Numbered from the stretch's first letter, positions 8,048 to 15,773 are shown. The stretch: 43,493 nt of DNA from an uncultured bacterium (GCA_902761035.1 CACWIW010000014.1:1-43493); one strand, 5' to 3'. A program made the numbers and translations. The notes: a model not told the origin generated them from the sequence alone.

Positions 8048-8872
8048 TCAGGCGTTGTCTATCTTCGCGATCAGCTCGTTCGCCCAGGCGACCGCCTCGT
8101 CAACCGTCGGAAGGACTGGGAGGTCGTTCTTCTGGTCGACGTACATGGTGTCCCATTCGTCGCCGACGACGATCTTCGGCGGCCATTCATGTACTTTCCT
8201 GTACGAGAAGAGCCTCCGGCAGATGTCCGCCGTGCGGGCGAGGTCTATTCCGCCCGCCGCCATTATCAACTGAAGGTCGATGAGGTCACGGGCGCGTTTG
8301 CTGTTCGGGGCGCTCACCCCGTGGAGTTTCTGCGCGACCTGGTACTCCAGCTTCATGGCCGGAATCGGCGACGGCCTCGGCAGCGCGAGGAAGTCGAACA
8401 GATCCTTTAGCCCGTCAGGGACTTCAACCATCTCGCATTCGTCCGCATCGCCGATCTCGTTGTGGCCGACCTCAAGCCTGACCGTACACCACGGCGTTCC
8501 AAGGTACTTCAGCTTCACGTCGCACGGCTGCATGACGTACTCGAACGGCACGCCGCGCGGAGTCGACTGCGGAAGCACCCTGACGTCGCCTGAAAAACCG
8601 TTCCATCCAGCCGCAAGGCGCTCGCGCAGGTTTTTCAGGAATGCGTCGAGGTCAGTCTGCCATGCGGTGTCGAGATCCATCGTCACCCTCGTCAGCATCT
8701 CACCGTAGCGGAACCGCAGCCCGCTTCCGCCCTTGACGACGCCTCCGCCTATCATCTGCGCGATAATCGCGTTCGCCATCAGGCCGCGAAGCTCGTTGGC
8801 GCGGGCGAAGTCGCCGGAGAAGCGCTGGAGGGCGCGGTCGAGGTTAGCCCTGGAATTTGGCGCACTCTTCAT
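8048..8872 (-). CDS. abiEii: AbiEii-type nucleotidyltransferase toxin
   Basis: AbiEii/AbiGii proteins are the toxin of type IV toxin-antitoxin systems; known members are nucleotidyltransferases that arrest growth and can abort phage infection. The 274-aa protein has the polymerase-beta-like signature 'VVKGGSGLRFRYG...TRVTMDLD' (about residues 45-70; the usual GGT is GGS here) and the conserved 'EYQVAQKLHGV...RARDLIDLQLI' helix (about 176-208) with the family Lys. Its start lies inside the end of the antitoxin gene (29-nt overlap), implying translational coupling. Confidence 0.9.
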   Translation of the reverse strand: MKSAPNSRANLDRALQRFSGDFARANELRGLMANAIIAQMIGGGVVKGGSGLRFRYGEMLTRVTMDLDTAWQTDLDAFLKNLRERLAAGWNGFSGDVRVLPQSTPRGVPFEYVMQPCDVKLKYLGTPWCTVRLEVGHNEIGDADECEMVEVPDGLKDLFDFLALPRPSPIPAMKLEYQVAQKLHGVSAPNSKRARDLIDLQLIMAAGGIDLARTADICRRLFSYRKVHEWPPKIVVGDEWDTMYVDQKNDLPVLPTVDEAVAWANELIAKIDNA

Positions 8873-9374
8873 CGCTGATCAGTCCTTTCATGTTTGCCGC
8901 CGTCGCGGCGTCCGCTATCCTGTCGCCGTCCACGGAGCCGTCCTCGCGGGCGGACGCGAGAGCCTCGACAAGTCTCTGGCATCTGATGCCTTCGTAGCCC
9001 TCGTATTCCACCGTGTCGCATCGCGCGTTTTCCCTCACCCTGAACCCTCTCGGCAGCCTGCGCTTCATGCGTCTTGGCGTTCCGACGTAGAACGCGGTGG
9101 GGTTTGCCGGCGCAAGCCCCAGCATCCATAGGACGGACGCTCCGCGAAGGTACGCGCCGTCCCCAGCGACCGCGACGGAGATCGCGTACACGTCGTTCGG
9201 TCCGGGCACATGATGCTGAACCTGGTACACCCCGTGTCCGAGACGAGTCAGGCGACCGCTTTTGACCATTGCCACCATACGCTGCTTGGAAACGCCAAAC
9301 TCCTTCGCCTGTGCGGAGGTTATTATGCCATAGTGGTCTTCCGCCACCGGCCAAATCTGTTCGTATGCCGTCAC
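8844..9374 (-). CDS. abiEi: AbiEi-type antitoxin / transcriptional regulator
   Basis: AbiEi antitoxins have an N-terminal winged helix that binds inverted repeats in their own promoter and a C-terminal domain that counters the toxin. Here 'HYGIITSAQAKEFGVSKQRM' to 'RLGHGVYQV' is the winged helix and the rest matches the AbiEi_C region. The open frame runs further upstream, but that part crosses the promoter and two repeat operators and is not protein-like. I therefore choose the GTG at 9374 (MTAYEQIWPV), giving 176 aa. The ribosome site is weak (AAAGG, 14 nt). Confidence 0.85.
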   Translation of the reverse strand: MTAYEQIWPVAEDHYGIITSAQAKEFGVSKQRMVAMVKSGRLTRLGHGVYQVQHHVPGPNDVYAISVAVAGDGAYLRGASVLWMLGLAPANPTAFYVGTPRRMKRRLPRGFRVRENARCDTVEYEGYEGIRCQRLVEALASAREDGSVDGDRIADAATAANMKGLISDEECAKFQG

Positions 9375-9375
9375 G

Positions 9376-9408
9376 TCAAAAAGTAAAGCCTTTCTTTTAC
9401 CTTTTTGC
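9376..9408. promoter_or_regulatory. AbiE operator copy 1 (imperfect inverted repeat)
   Basis: AAAAAGTAAAG..CTTTTACCTTTTT forms an inverted repeat directly downstream of the predicted transcription start and directly before the GTG start. It nearly duplicates 9461-9494. By family precedent it is the binding site for AbiEi autorepression. Confidence 0.65.
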
Positions 9409-9419
9409 AAGCGGCGGAC

Positions 9420-9449
9420 ATTATAGCAAACTTCCAGTCGGCAAATCAA
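9420..9449 (-). promoter_or_regulatory. Promoter of the abiE operon
   Basis: On the minus strand there is TTGATT (9444-9449), an 18-bp spacer and TATAAT (9420-9425). It lies between the two operator copies. Confidence 0.7.
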
Positions 9450-9460
9450 CCCCCTAGAAT

Positions 9461-9494
9461 GACAAAAGTAAAGTATTTCTTTTACCTTTTGACA
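9461..9494. promoter_or_regulatory. AbiE operator copy 2 (imperfect inverted repeat)
   Basis: Near-identical to 9376-9408 and in the same orientation, centred about 86 bp away, just upstream of the -35 box. Two sites bracketing the promoter would allow cooperative repression. Confidence 0.65.
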
Positions 9495-9508
9495 TTCGGC
9501 ACGGGTGG

Positions 9509-9550
9509 TCACTTTGCCAGTTGGCGCGTTTTCACTTTGCCAGTTGGCGC
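9509..9550. repeat. Two direct 19-bp repeats, 23-bp period
   Basis: TCACTTTGCCAGTTGGCGC occurs at 9509-9527 and 9532-9550, each with an internal palindrome GCCAGTTGGC. The 'GGCAAAGTGA' units recall the multiple terminal repeats of some IS21-like elements. No transposase is nearby, so this may be a leftover element end. Confidence 0.6.
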
Positions 9551-9559
9551 ACGCCCATC

Positions 9560-9835
9560 CTACTGGAACGTCAGCGACTCGCCGCCGCCCTCGTCGGCCT
9601 CGTACACGGCCTTGACCTTCCACGTCGTGCCGTTGATGCGCTCCACCGTCTCGATGGATTCAAGCGCCATGCCCCTGACCGACTTCACCTTCGGCTTCGC
9701 CGCCGCGAGGGCGGCCGACTCGTCGGAGACGCCGAACACGAGGTACGGGATCTCGATCTCCGTCACCGCGCCCTGCGCGTTGATCGTCTCGTCGCGCTCG
9801 GTGTACGCCTCCTCCACTCTCACCGTCTCTGCCAT
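9560..9835 (-). CDS. Small phage-like protein of unknown function
   Basis: This 91-aa acidic protein (MAETVRVEEAYTERDETINA...) has a good ribosome site (GGAAAGGA, 6 nt). It has no signal peptide or membrane segment. Its C-terminus, GGGESLTFQ, echoes that of the truncated frame just upstream (GGGASMTFQ), so the two were probably neighbours in one module. A phage or phage-like structural module is my inference from the small adjacent genes; I do not recognise the family. Confidence 0.55.
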   Translation of the reverse strand: MAETVRVEEAYTERDETINAQGAVTEIEIPYLVFGVSDESAALAAAKPKVKSVRGMALESIETVERINGTTWKVKAVYEADEGGGESLTFQ

Positions 9836-9849
9836 AGTCTTTCCTTTCC

Positions 9850-9869
9850 CCGCGCCATATATGGCGCGG
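9850..9869. repeat. Perfect 20-bp palindrome before the 9560-9835 gene
   Basis: CCGCGCCATATATGGCGCGG is fully self-complementary and lies in the 43-nt gap between two small minus-strand genes, just before the ribosome site. It could be an operator or an mRNA hairpin. Confidence 0.8.
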
Positions 9870-9878
9870 CACAGAACA

Positions 9879-10016
9879 TCATTGGAACGTCATTGAAGCG
9901 CCGCCGCCCGCGCCGTCCTTGAGGAGTTCGGCGGTCTTCTTCGTGTGCTTCACGATCTCCTGCGTGGCGGTGAGCATCCGCTGCTCCATCTGCGACCCGC
10001 CGCCCGCGCCGTAATC
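9879..10016 (-). pseudogene. 5'-truncated phage-like gene tail
   Basis: The frame reads GAGGGSQMEQRMLTATQEIV to its end at GAGGGASMTFQ. It has an internal ATG (9989) but no ribosome site, and the frame is cut at about 10013 by a CTCACGCAGAGGCGCAGAG repeat. It is likely the last ~43 codons of a longer gene, possibly a tail-module protein; identity uncertain. Confidence 0.4.
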
Positions 10017-10045
10017 TCACGCAGAGGCGCAGAGAAAAAAGAACA
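10012..10045. repeat. CTCACGCAGAGGCGCAGAG repeat
   Basis: A CGCAGAG-type tandem motif followed by an A-run sits at the broken end of the phage-like gene. From memory, similar CACGCAGAGRCGCAGAG strings are scattered in many environmental bacterial genomes; their function is unknown. Confidence 0.5.
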
Positions 10046-10258
10046 GCCCGAACCGTGATATTGGGATTTGGAAACAACCATGACAACTTTCAAGAACAAC
10101 ATTATCCTGCGGGCGCACCTTGAACAATCAGGATTGTGGTAGTTTGAGGATCGGCAAATGGGCGCGGGCGAGTTAGCCCGCGCGCTAAAGGCAAGTTGTT
10201 TTAAATAGTTGTTTCCTATTATCAGAAGGCTCGGCGGTGAATTACGCCGATACGCCCG
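10046..10258. other. Gene-less stretch with hairpin
   Basis: No gene is seen. At 10162-10183 GCGCGGGC and GCCCGCGC form a perfect 8-bp stem around GAGTTA, and near 10230-10250 CGGCG/CGCCG forms a small hairpin. Confidence 0.4.
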
Positions 10259-10600
10259 ACGCAAGCGAGTTAGGGGTCAACTAAACCCGTTTTTCCAATT
10301 TAGTTGAACCCTAAGTCAACGAATAGAGGCACTTTGGGGTCAACTAAACTTGATTTTCCGTTTTAGTTGCACCAAAAGTCTTGTCCGATTTAGATCCCAA
10401 GCCAGTCCTTGAATCTGATGATCGCGTCAAAGAATCCGTCGGCCTCCACTGGAGGCAAGTTGCTCAATCTGATCTTGTCGTCCAACGAGCATGAAAGACA
10501 CCTTTCCTTAAAAAGATGTCAATATAGTTGTATTTTTCGCACATCTAGTCAAACAGAAAAGTTCACCTATTTCCCATTTCCTAGAATAGGTGAACTCCAA
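10259..10600. repeat. Dispersed repeat, copy B
   Basis: Copy B shares with copy C (23151-23525), in order: GCAAGCGAGTTA, the hairpin GGGGTCAACTAAAC...TTTAGTTGAACC (here twice, at 10273-10311 and 10337-10373), the coding tail described next, then 'CCTTTCCTTAAAAAG', 'ATTTTTCGCAC' and a TTCACCTATTTCC block. In B that block forms a perfect 11-bp inverted repeat (10561-10571 with 10585-10595, 13-nt loop). Confidence 0.75.
10390..10500 (-). pseudogene. Gene tail 'VEADGFFDAIIRFK' (copy B)
   Basis: The frame ends PPVEADGFFDAIIRFKDWLGI and matches the copy at 23266-23430 (PFVEADGFFDAIIRFKNLLGI), with about nine codons missing before VEADG. An in-frame TGA lies not far upstream. It is the 3' remnant of a gene family I do not recognise, followed by a hairpin that was probably its terminator. 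Confidence 0.45.
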
Positions 10601-10616
10601 CTATTGCCTTTGCTTG

Positions 10617-10838
10617 CTACCGATCAACGCCCATGAGCATGAATTCGCAGCCGGCAAGCGCCTCACGCCGCTCATGCGCGAACGGCTCCGGCTGTGCGGC
10701 GCGGTTTTCTTTACCTGCAGATTGCGCAGCAAAGCCACCAACGACCGCCACGACGGAAACCAACATCATCATCGTGAACCCGCTCGCGAACGTCTGCAGC
10801 TCGCCAACGACTTTTACCTTTCCTGTGAACTCGTACAT
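10617..10838 (-). pseudogene. Chimeric mini-gene: DUF3127-like head, hydrolase tail
   Basis: The ATG at 10838 has a strong ribosome site (AAGGAG, 8 nt). The first 20 residues (MYEFTGKVKVVGELQTFASG) match the start of DUF3127-type small proteins, where a KRE.VV strand would follow; instead a short hydrophobic stretch appears. The last 12 residues (AGCEFMLMGVDR) and stop are nearly the same DNA as the 3' end of the 5048-7798 gene (37 of 40 nt). It lies 38 nt after the HD-hydrolase gene. I infer deletion and joining of unrelated genes; expression is possible. Confidence 0.5.
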
Positions 10839-10876
10839 AGTCATCTCTCCTTACTTTACGAAATCACCATACATAA

Positions 10877-11473
10877 TCACGTTCCGAGAATGTGTGAAGC
10901 GAGACCATCGGCGGCCCGCAACACAGCGAGAAGCGGACATTTATCCGACGCCGCTCCGTAGTTGTTCAAGATTTCCGGGCTCTGGAAAGCGAGGTCAAAA
11001 CCCGACATGTGCCAACGAATCGCGATGATTTCGTCATCCTTCATTTCCAACCCCCAGCGCAGAAGCCGGATAACAGATTTCTCGCCATGTCCAAGCGGAA
11101 AACCGGAATAGTCAACGCCATATCCGTTGTACGACTCCCATGCACCGGCGGCGTTCTTCTTCCGTTTCTGCACAGGATTGTAAATGTCCGCCTTGCAGAC
11201 GTCATGCAGAAGCGCCACGATGGCGATGCTGTCGGACGGAAGTCGAGCCGCGACATCTGGTTTCAACCGCAGTTGCGCGTCACGAATGAGCATCGCCTCC
11301 TCATAGACTTTCAAGGAATGCTCAAGCAACCCGCCGGGGTACGCGCCATGGAACCGCGTCGAAGCAGGAGCTTCATGGAAGCCGACTGCGGCCAGTTCTG
11401 CCAGGACGTTCCCTACGCCCTGCCGCCCAGTCTCCGTGAGCAGCGCCTCAAATCGTTTTTTGTTTTCGTTCAT
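10877..11473 (-). CDS. HD-domain phosphohydrolase
   Basis: The HD superfamily uses His/Asp-bound metal to hydrolyse phosphoester bonds of nucleotides or RNA. In this 198-aa protein I see 'GLLEHSLKV' (first His), 'IVALLHDVCK' (HD pair), 'GHGEKSVIRLL' and 'IRWHM', the order seen in YhaM-like and phage-encoded HD proteins. The ATG at 11473 has GGAG 6 nt upstream; the ATG 12 nt earlier has no ribosome site. The DUF3127-headed mini-gene follows directly, suggesting these were once a nucleic-acid or phage module. The substrate cannot be told. Confidence 0.8.
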   Translation of the reverse strand: MNENKKRFEALLTETGRQGVGNVLAELAAVGFHEAPASTRFHGAYPGGLLEHSLKVYEEAMLIRDAQLRLKPDVAARLPSDSIAIVALLHDVCKADIYNPVQKRKKNAAGAWESYNGYGVDYSGFPLGHGEKSVIRLLRWGLEMKDDEIIAIRWHMSGFDLAFQSPEILNNYGAASDKCPLLAVLRAADGLASHILGT

Positions 11474-11630
11474 CGTTTTCTCCATTTCAAATCAGTTGAC
11501 AAGCGATGCTGGCGGGAAGAGGACTGTTTGATCCGACCTTTCCGATCTCCCGGCTGCGGATATATTACCACAATTCCATCCATTCAAATACCCCTACCCC
11601 GCAAATGTCCCCCGCGTGGAGACACTGCCC
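11474..11630. other. Short gap between Sel1 and HD genes
   Basis: Nothing coding is seen in these ~157 nt. Base composition changes here from GC-rich to AT-rich. Confidence 0.4.
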
Positions 11631-14309
11631 TTACCGCCTCATATTATCTTGACATTCTCCATCAACATCAATCCTCACTTCGTCGTTCCAAAAGGGTACT
11701 AGGTTTTCGCGGCTCCATTTCGTTTCCGCCAATGAATCAGTAGTAATTTTTTCTGTCAAAGGCACATCTAGTCCACTTTGTACATCTTCATCCTCTAATC
11801 TTAATGCCAATAACTTCTCTGATGTCGGTAATGCGTCACCGCTATCATTCCGACCGTTTACAACATTCAACAACGTAGGATATATCAGTCGCCCACGAAA
11901 ATACTCACGACCTTTACTACGCGACACCCAGCCTCTTTCTATTGGAACTTCTAACCATTCTGCCTTAATATAAATACGATCATGAAAACAAGCCTGCTTA
12001 GCGATATCATCCCATTGTGACGGTAGGAAAGTGACATTGTGAATCTCGGAAAGACCTTCAATGGCAACAGCCGCTAATGTGCCCACAAAATCATAGGGGA
12101 AATCCTTCCTTCCCTGAAAATTCGTAGTGCCTTTACGCCGAACCAACTTCATTTGCGGCAACAATCTTGCAACAACACTCTTTGCCTTTATAGTCCACCC
12201 CTGTGGAGGAACATGTCCCAAAGGAGTAACTTGTTGTGCCCATGACACATCCTCAGAATGATGAAAATGTAATTCCTCGTTGTCGATAATTGTTGCCATG
12301 CGAATAGAAAACTTAGAAGTTTTAGGATGCCGAGATTCATCTGCATTCTTTAAATCGGCATTCTTCTCTTTGCTCTCACATGTAATATTATGTTGTGTTT
12401 TAAACACTTCTTCCACCCCTTCAAGTATTGATGCAAGATTCTCCTTCGCCTTTGGAAGTCCTTGGCTCGCTGCCTTACGATACCATTCAATGGCTAGTGC
12501 TCGATCTGGATTTACTCTGAATCCAAATTCATACATTGCACCCAAATTATTTTGAGCGCTTGCATTCCCCTGTTCGGCAGCCTTACGATACCACTCCAAT
12601 GCCTGAACATCATCCTTCGCCACGCCACAACCATTTTTGTACATCCATCCAAGATGGAATTGTGCCTCAGCATATCCTTGTCTTGCCGCCTTGCGGTACC
12701 ACTCTACGGCCTGAACATCATCTTTCGCCACTCCATGGCCATTCTGGCACATTACTCCTAAACTGTTCTGCGCCTCTGCCGACCCCTGTTCGGCCGCCTT
12801 GCGATACCATTCTACAGCAAGAACATCGTCCTTCGTCACACCAAGACCATTCGCATAAAGCACACCAAGCATTAATTGAGCCTCTGTATATCCCTGTCCT
12901 GCCGCCTTATAGCACCATTCCACAGCCAAAGCCTCATTTTTCTCCACACCATGACCATTCGCGTACTTTACCCCCAACCTAAATTGCGCCCCTGCATGTC
13001 CCTGTTCGGCAGCCTTGCGATACCACTGCGCAGCCTGTGTGTCATCATTCTCAACGCCTTGGCCGTTCTCATATCTCATGCCAAGATAAAATTGTGCAAT
13101 AGCATGTCCTTGCTCTGCCGCCTTATGATACCACTCCGCAGCTTGTGCATCATCTTTCTCCACTCCACGACCTCTTGCGTACATCCATCCAAGATTGAAT
13201 TGCGCACTAGCATGCCCTTGTTCTGCCGCCTTGTGGACCAATTCAACTGCCAGCCTCTCGTCCTTCGCCACGCCACGACCGTTGGCATACATCACGCCAA
13301 GGGCTGTCTGTGCTATAGAAAATCCCTGTTCCGCCGCCTTATGGAACCATTCAATCGCAAACCTCTCGTCTTTCTCCACGCCACAACCGTTGACATACAT
13401 TACGCCAAGATTTTTCTGTGCTGTAGCATATCCCTGTTCCGCAGCCTTGCGGTACCATTCAACCGCAAGTCTCTCGTCCTTCTCCACGCCACGACCGTTG
13501 GCATACATTACACCAAGGTTTGTCTGCGCACGCGCATATCCCTGTTCCGCAGCCTTGCGGTACCATTCAACTGCCAGCCGCTCGTCCTTCTCCACGCCAC
13601 GACCAGCCTCATACATCACGCCAAGGTTTGTCTGCGCATGCGCATGTCCCTGTTCCGCAGCCTTGCGGTACCATTCAACCGCCAGCCGCTCGTCCTTCTC
13701 CACGCCACGACCGGTCTCATACATCACACCAAGGTTTGTCTGCGCACGTGCATATCCCTGCTCCGCAGCCTTATGGTACCATTCAACCGCAAGCCTCTCG
13801 TCCTTCGCCACTCCACGGCCATAAGCATACCTTACCCCGAGACTACTCTGCGCTGGTGCATATCCCTGTTCCGCCGCCTTATGGTACCATTCAACCGCAA
13901 GCCTCTCGTCCTTCTCCACACTACGACCGTTGGCATACATTACGCCAAGGTTGTTCTGAGCTCTAGCATATCCCTGCTCCGCAGCCTTGCGGTACCATTT
14001 GATCGATACCGTATAATCACAATTAACCCCCAAACCCTCTGCATACAATTTTCCAAGATTCGTTTGTGACACGGCATTGCCGTTTTCTGCCCTAACTTTG
14101 ATTTCATTAATAATATCATTGACGAGAATAATATCATTGACGAGCACCTCAGCCCCCGACCTGTCCTTAACACATCCCATTCCATCATTTTTCAAAAGTG
14201 CGCGCAAGCATAAGACATCAACGTCCAGAATACCTTCTGACAATTGCATGAACTCTGCAAACTGACCTCGACCATACAATTCTATTGCTGTTTTGACCTT
14301 ATCATCCAT
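11631..14309 (-). CDS. Sel1-repeat protein with unknown C-terminal domain
   Basis: This 892-aa, apparently cytoplasmic protein has a ~79-residue head, 15 complete 36-aa Sel1-like (TPR-type) repeats (residues 80-619, consensus AQ.NLGVMYANGRGV.KDERLAVEWYRKAAEQGYA), a partial sixteenth, a charged linker, and an unassigned domain from about 665 to 892 ('WDDIAKQACFHDRIYIKAEWLEV', 'REYFRGRLIYPTLLNVVNGR'). Sel1 arrays are protein-binding scaffolds. GGAGG lies 6 nt before the ATG. It follows a DUF2971 gene by 70 nt on the same strand, and both are AT-rich relative to all flanking genes, a sign of transfer. A role in defence is possible but unproven. Confidence 0.85.
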   Translation of the reverse strand: MDDKVKTAIELYGRGQFAEFMQLSEGILDVDVLCLRALLKNDGMGCVKDRSGAEVLVNDIILVNDIINEIKVRAENGNAVSQTNLGKLYAEGLGVNCDYTVSIKWYRKAAEQGYARAQNNLGVMYANGRSVEKDERLAVEWYHKAAEQGYAPAQSSLGVRYAYGRGVAKDERLAVEWYHKAAEQGYARAQTNLGVMYETGRGVEKDERLAVEWYRKAAEQGHAHAQTNLGVMYEAGRGVEKDERLAVEWYRKAAEQGYARAQTNLGVMYANGRGVEKDERLAVEWYRKAAEQGYATAQKNLGVMYVNGCGVEKDERFAIEWFHKAAEQGFSIAQTALGVMYANGRGVAKDERLAVELVHKAAEQGHASAQFNLGWMYARGRGVEKDDAQAAEWYHKAAEQGHAIAQFYLGMRYENGQGVENDDTQAAQWYRKAAEQGHAGAQFRLGVKYANGHGVEKNEALAVEWCYKAAGQGYTEAQLMLGVLYANGLGVTKDDVLAVEWYRKAAEQGSAEAQNSLGVMCQNGHGVAKDDVQAVEWYRKAARQGYAEAQFHLGWMYKNGCGVAKDDVQALEWYRKAAEQGNASAQNNLGAMYEFGFRVNPDRALAIEWYRKAASQGLPKAKENLASILEGVEEVFKTQHNITCESKEKNADLKNADESRHPKTSKFSIRMATIIDNEELHFHHSEDVSWAQQVTPLGHVPPQGWTIKAKSVVARLLPQMKLVRRKGTTNFQGRKDFPYDFVGTLAAVAIEGLSEIHNVTFLPSQWDDIAKQACFHDRIYIKAEWLEVPIERGWVSRSKGREYFRGRLIYPTLLNVVNGRNDSGDALPTSEKLLALRLEDEDVQSGLDVPLTEKITTDSLAETKWSRENLVPFWNDEVRIDVDGECQDNMRR
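12453..14072 (-). repeat. Fifteen tandem 108-bp units encoding Sel1 repeats
   Basis: Units are in phase with the 36-aa protein repeat. Those at about 13350-13970 are very similar at the DNA level (ACCATTCAACCGCAAGCCTCTCGTC type blocks), so unit number can probably change by recombination. Confidence 0.85.
14111..14146 (-). repeat. 18-bp tandem duplication in the Sel1 gene head
   Basis: AATATCATTGACGAG occurs at 14112-14126 and 14130-14144, giving the duplicated peptide VNDIILVNDII at residues ~57-67. It keeps the frame. Confidence 0.75.
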
Positions 14310-14379
14310 TATGATCCTCCAATTCTACAACCGCTTGTTTGTCCATTTCTGATTTCCACGTTGGCTTCAGAGAGAATTT

Positions 14380-15354
14380 CTATCTCCCATTATAAGGCGA
14401 CCGACTCAACTCTAATCGGAACTTCAGGTCGTATCTTTGCCTCAACTCTTCAAGATATCGATAATTCCCCTCTACATCTCCACATGGTGATACTATTATA
14501 TGCGAGAAATATCCCCTTAATGGGCGGTCAAACAATTTTGACTCAATGTGAGGTTTCGTGCTACCCTCCTTGACATACAAAAGCATTAACTGATCATCAT
14601 TCCATGGCCTAATATCGCGCTTTCGTATAACCAACCGCCATTCATTCTCGTAATCAAACGACGAGTGCTTTATAAGTAACGACAAAAAGAATATTCGAGA
14701 TAAAATTCGTGAAGGTAGTTCGTGCCTACATCCTTCCCGACACAAATGTTCATCCTCATCAGAATGGCACACATTGAGGATGTAATCCAACACAATGCCT
14801 ACATCATGAATACCTGTATAAAGACATGGCAACAAATAATACTCATATTCACCATTCATGGCCGCGTTTCTTGCCAGAATGAGTTTTTCAAGTATAGCAC
14901 GTTCGAATCCTAACGCCAATCCTCCCTTTTCCCGTCCCCCATACATTCCCCACAAGGATGCTTTATCACTATGTTGCGAAAATGAAAGAATCCATGGGGC
15001 ACATCCCGTGCCACGAATCAACATACCCATTTCTTTAGCTAAATCATCTCTCTCATGTCTATACAAATACGTTCTAATATAATCAATACCAATACGCCAC
15101 TCCGAACTGTCATTCAAGAAATTATAGTGAGTACACCACAAGTCGGCATCATCCATAAACAGCTTTTCAACGACATCAAGTTTTGTGAAGTGATATAACT
15201 GTTCTGCAACAAATCTATCGGGGAATTTCTCTTTCATAAAATTGTATAACATTCCCACCTCTTCAGTCGTCGGAAAAATCAATGGGCAAGTATTCAATTC
15301 ATCAACATAGTCTCTCTCCGACACCATGTCTGCCCTTTTCGCATCAGTTATCAT
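14380..15354 (-). CDS. DUF2971 family protein
   Basis: This 324-aa soluble protein has the DUF2971 hallmarks: 'LYHFTKLDVVEKLF' near the start, 'LWCTHYNFLNDSSEW', 'SFSQHSDKASLWGMYG...GLALGFE' and 'YENEWRLVI'. The biochemical role of the family is not established; members are often found on mobile DNA and in defence regions. The ATG has AGGAG 10 nt upstream. The Sel1-repeat gene follows by 70 nt in the same direction, so the two are likely one AT-rich operon acquired together. Confidence 0.8.
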   Translation of the reverse strand: MITDAKRADMVSERDYVDELNTCPLIFPTTEEVGMLYNFMKEKFPDRFVAEQLYHFTKLDVVEKLFMDDADLWCTHYNFLNDSSEWRIGIDYIRTYLYRHERDDLAKEMGMLIRGTGCAPWILSFSQHSDKASLWGMYGGREKGGLALGFERAILEKLILARNAAMNGEYEYYLLPCLYTGIHDVGIVLDYILNVCHSDEDEHLCREGCRHELPSRILSRIFFLSLLIKHSSFDYENEWRLVIRKRDIRPWNDDQLMLLYVKEGSTKPHIESKLFDRPLRGYFSHIIVSPCGDVEGNYRYLEELRQRYDLKFRLELSRSPYNGR

Positions 15355-15420
15355 AGCCTTAGGACTCCTCTTTTGTGTGACACTTCGAATGGGACGAGAT
15401 TGTACGACCTGATGACCACT

Positions 15421-15587
15421 TCATAGATTGTCCCCCAAATAACCGGCCTTCAACCACTCCATGCCCCATTCAGAATAGGTGTGGCCAGAGTGTCCGTTGA
15501 ACGACTCGCGGAGACAATGACCGGCATCTGGGCCAACACCTTCGTGCCGTCCGCGATTTCGATCTCCTCTTTCTTCCACGATGTCAT
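15421..15587 (-). pseudogene. DUF1848-like gene head joined to foreign tail
   Basis: From an ATG at 15587 with ribosome site AAAGGG (7 nt), the frame reads MTSWKKEEIEIADGTK then MPVIVSASRSTD, the N-terminal signature of DUF1848 radical-SAM-like proteins (usually followed by IPAFY). The match stops there and the frame ends at 15450. In the next frame the DNA reads HSGHTYSEWGMEWLKAGYLG, protein-like and ending at 15421. This is a deletion remnant of two genes. Confidence 0.6.
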
Positions 15588-15773
15588 TGTTATGCCCTTT
15601 ACATTACGTTACGGTCACACGGAACGTGCGCCCCTACCGATGCCGCGCTCATCCGGTCCGCCCTTGGCCGAGCTGATGCGGCGAATCATTGAGGCGGAAT
15701 TTTCCCCGCCTTATCGTTTTAACTGTCTATGGGCTTGTGCCTTTCATTTCCAGTTTCACGATTTGAGATTGTT
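15588..15773. other. Gap between DUF1848 remnant and Rpn gene
   Basis: No gene is seen. GGCGG and CCGCC near 15690-15710 form a small hairpin that may end the Rpn transcript. Confidence 0.35.

Noticed and set aside
9375..9623. N-terminal extension of AbiEi up to 9623
   Set aside because: It would run through the promoter, both operators and the 23-bp repeats; residues there are not protein-like.
12876..14069. Long plus-strand repeat-containing frame antisense to the Sel1 gene
   Set aside because: It merely mirrors the Sel1 units; no ribosome site and no natural protein features.
12453..14072. CRISPR-like regular repeats
   Set aside because: The 108-bp period is exactly three times a 36-aa Sel1 unit in one open frame, with no unique spacers.
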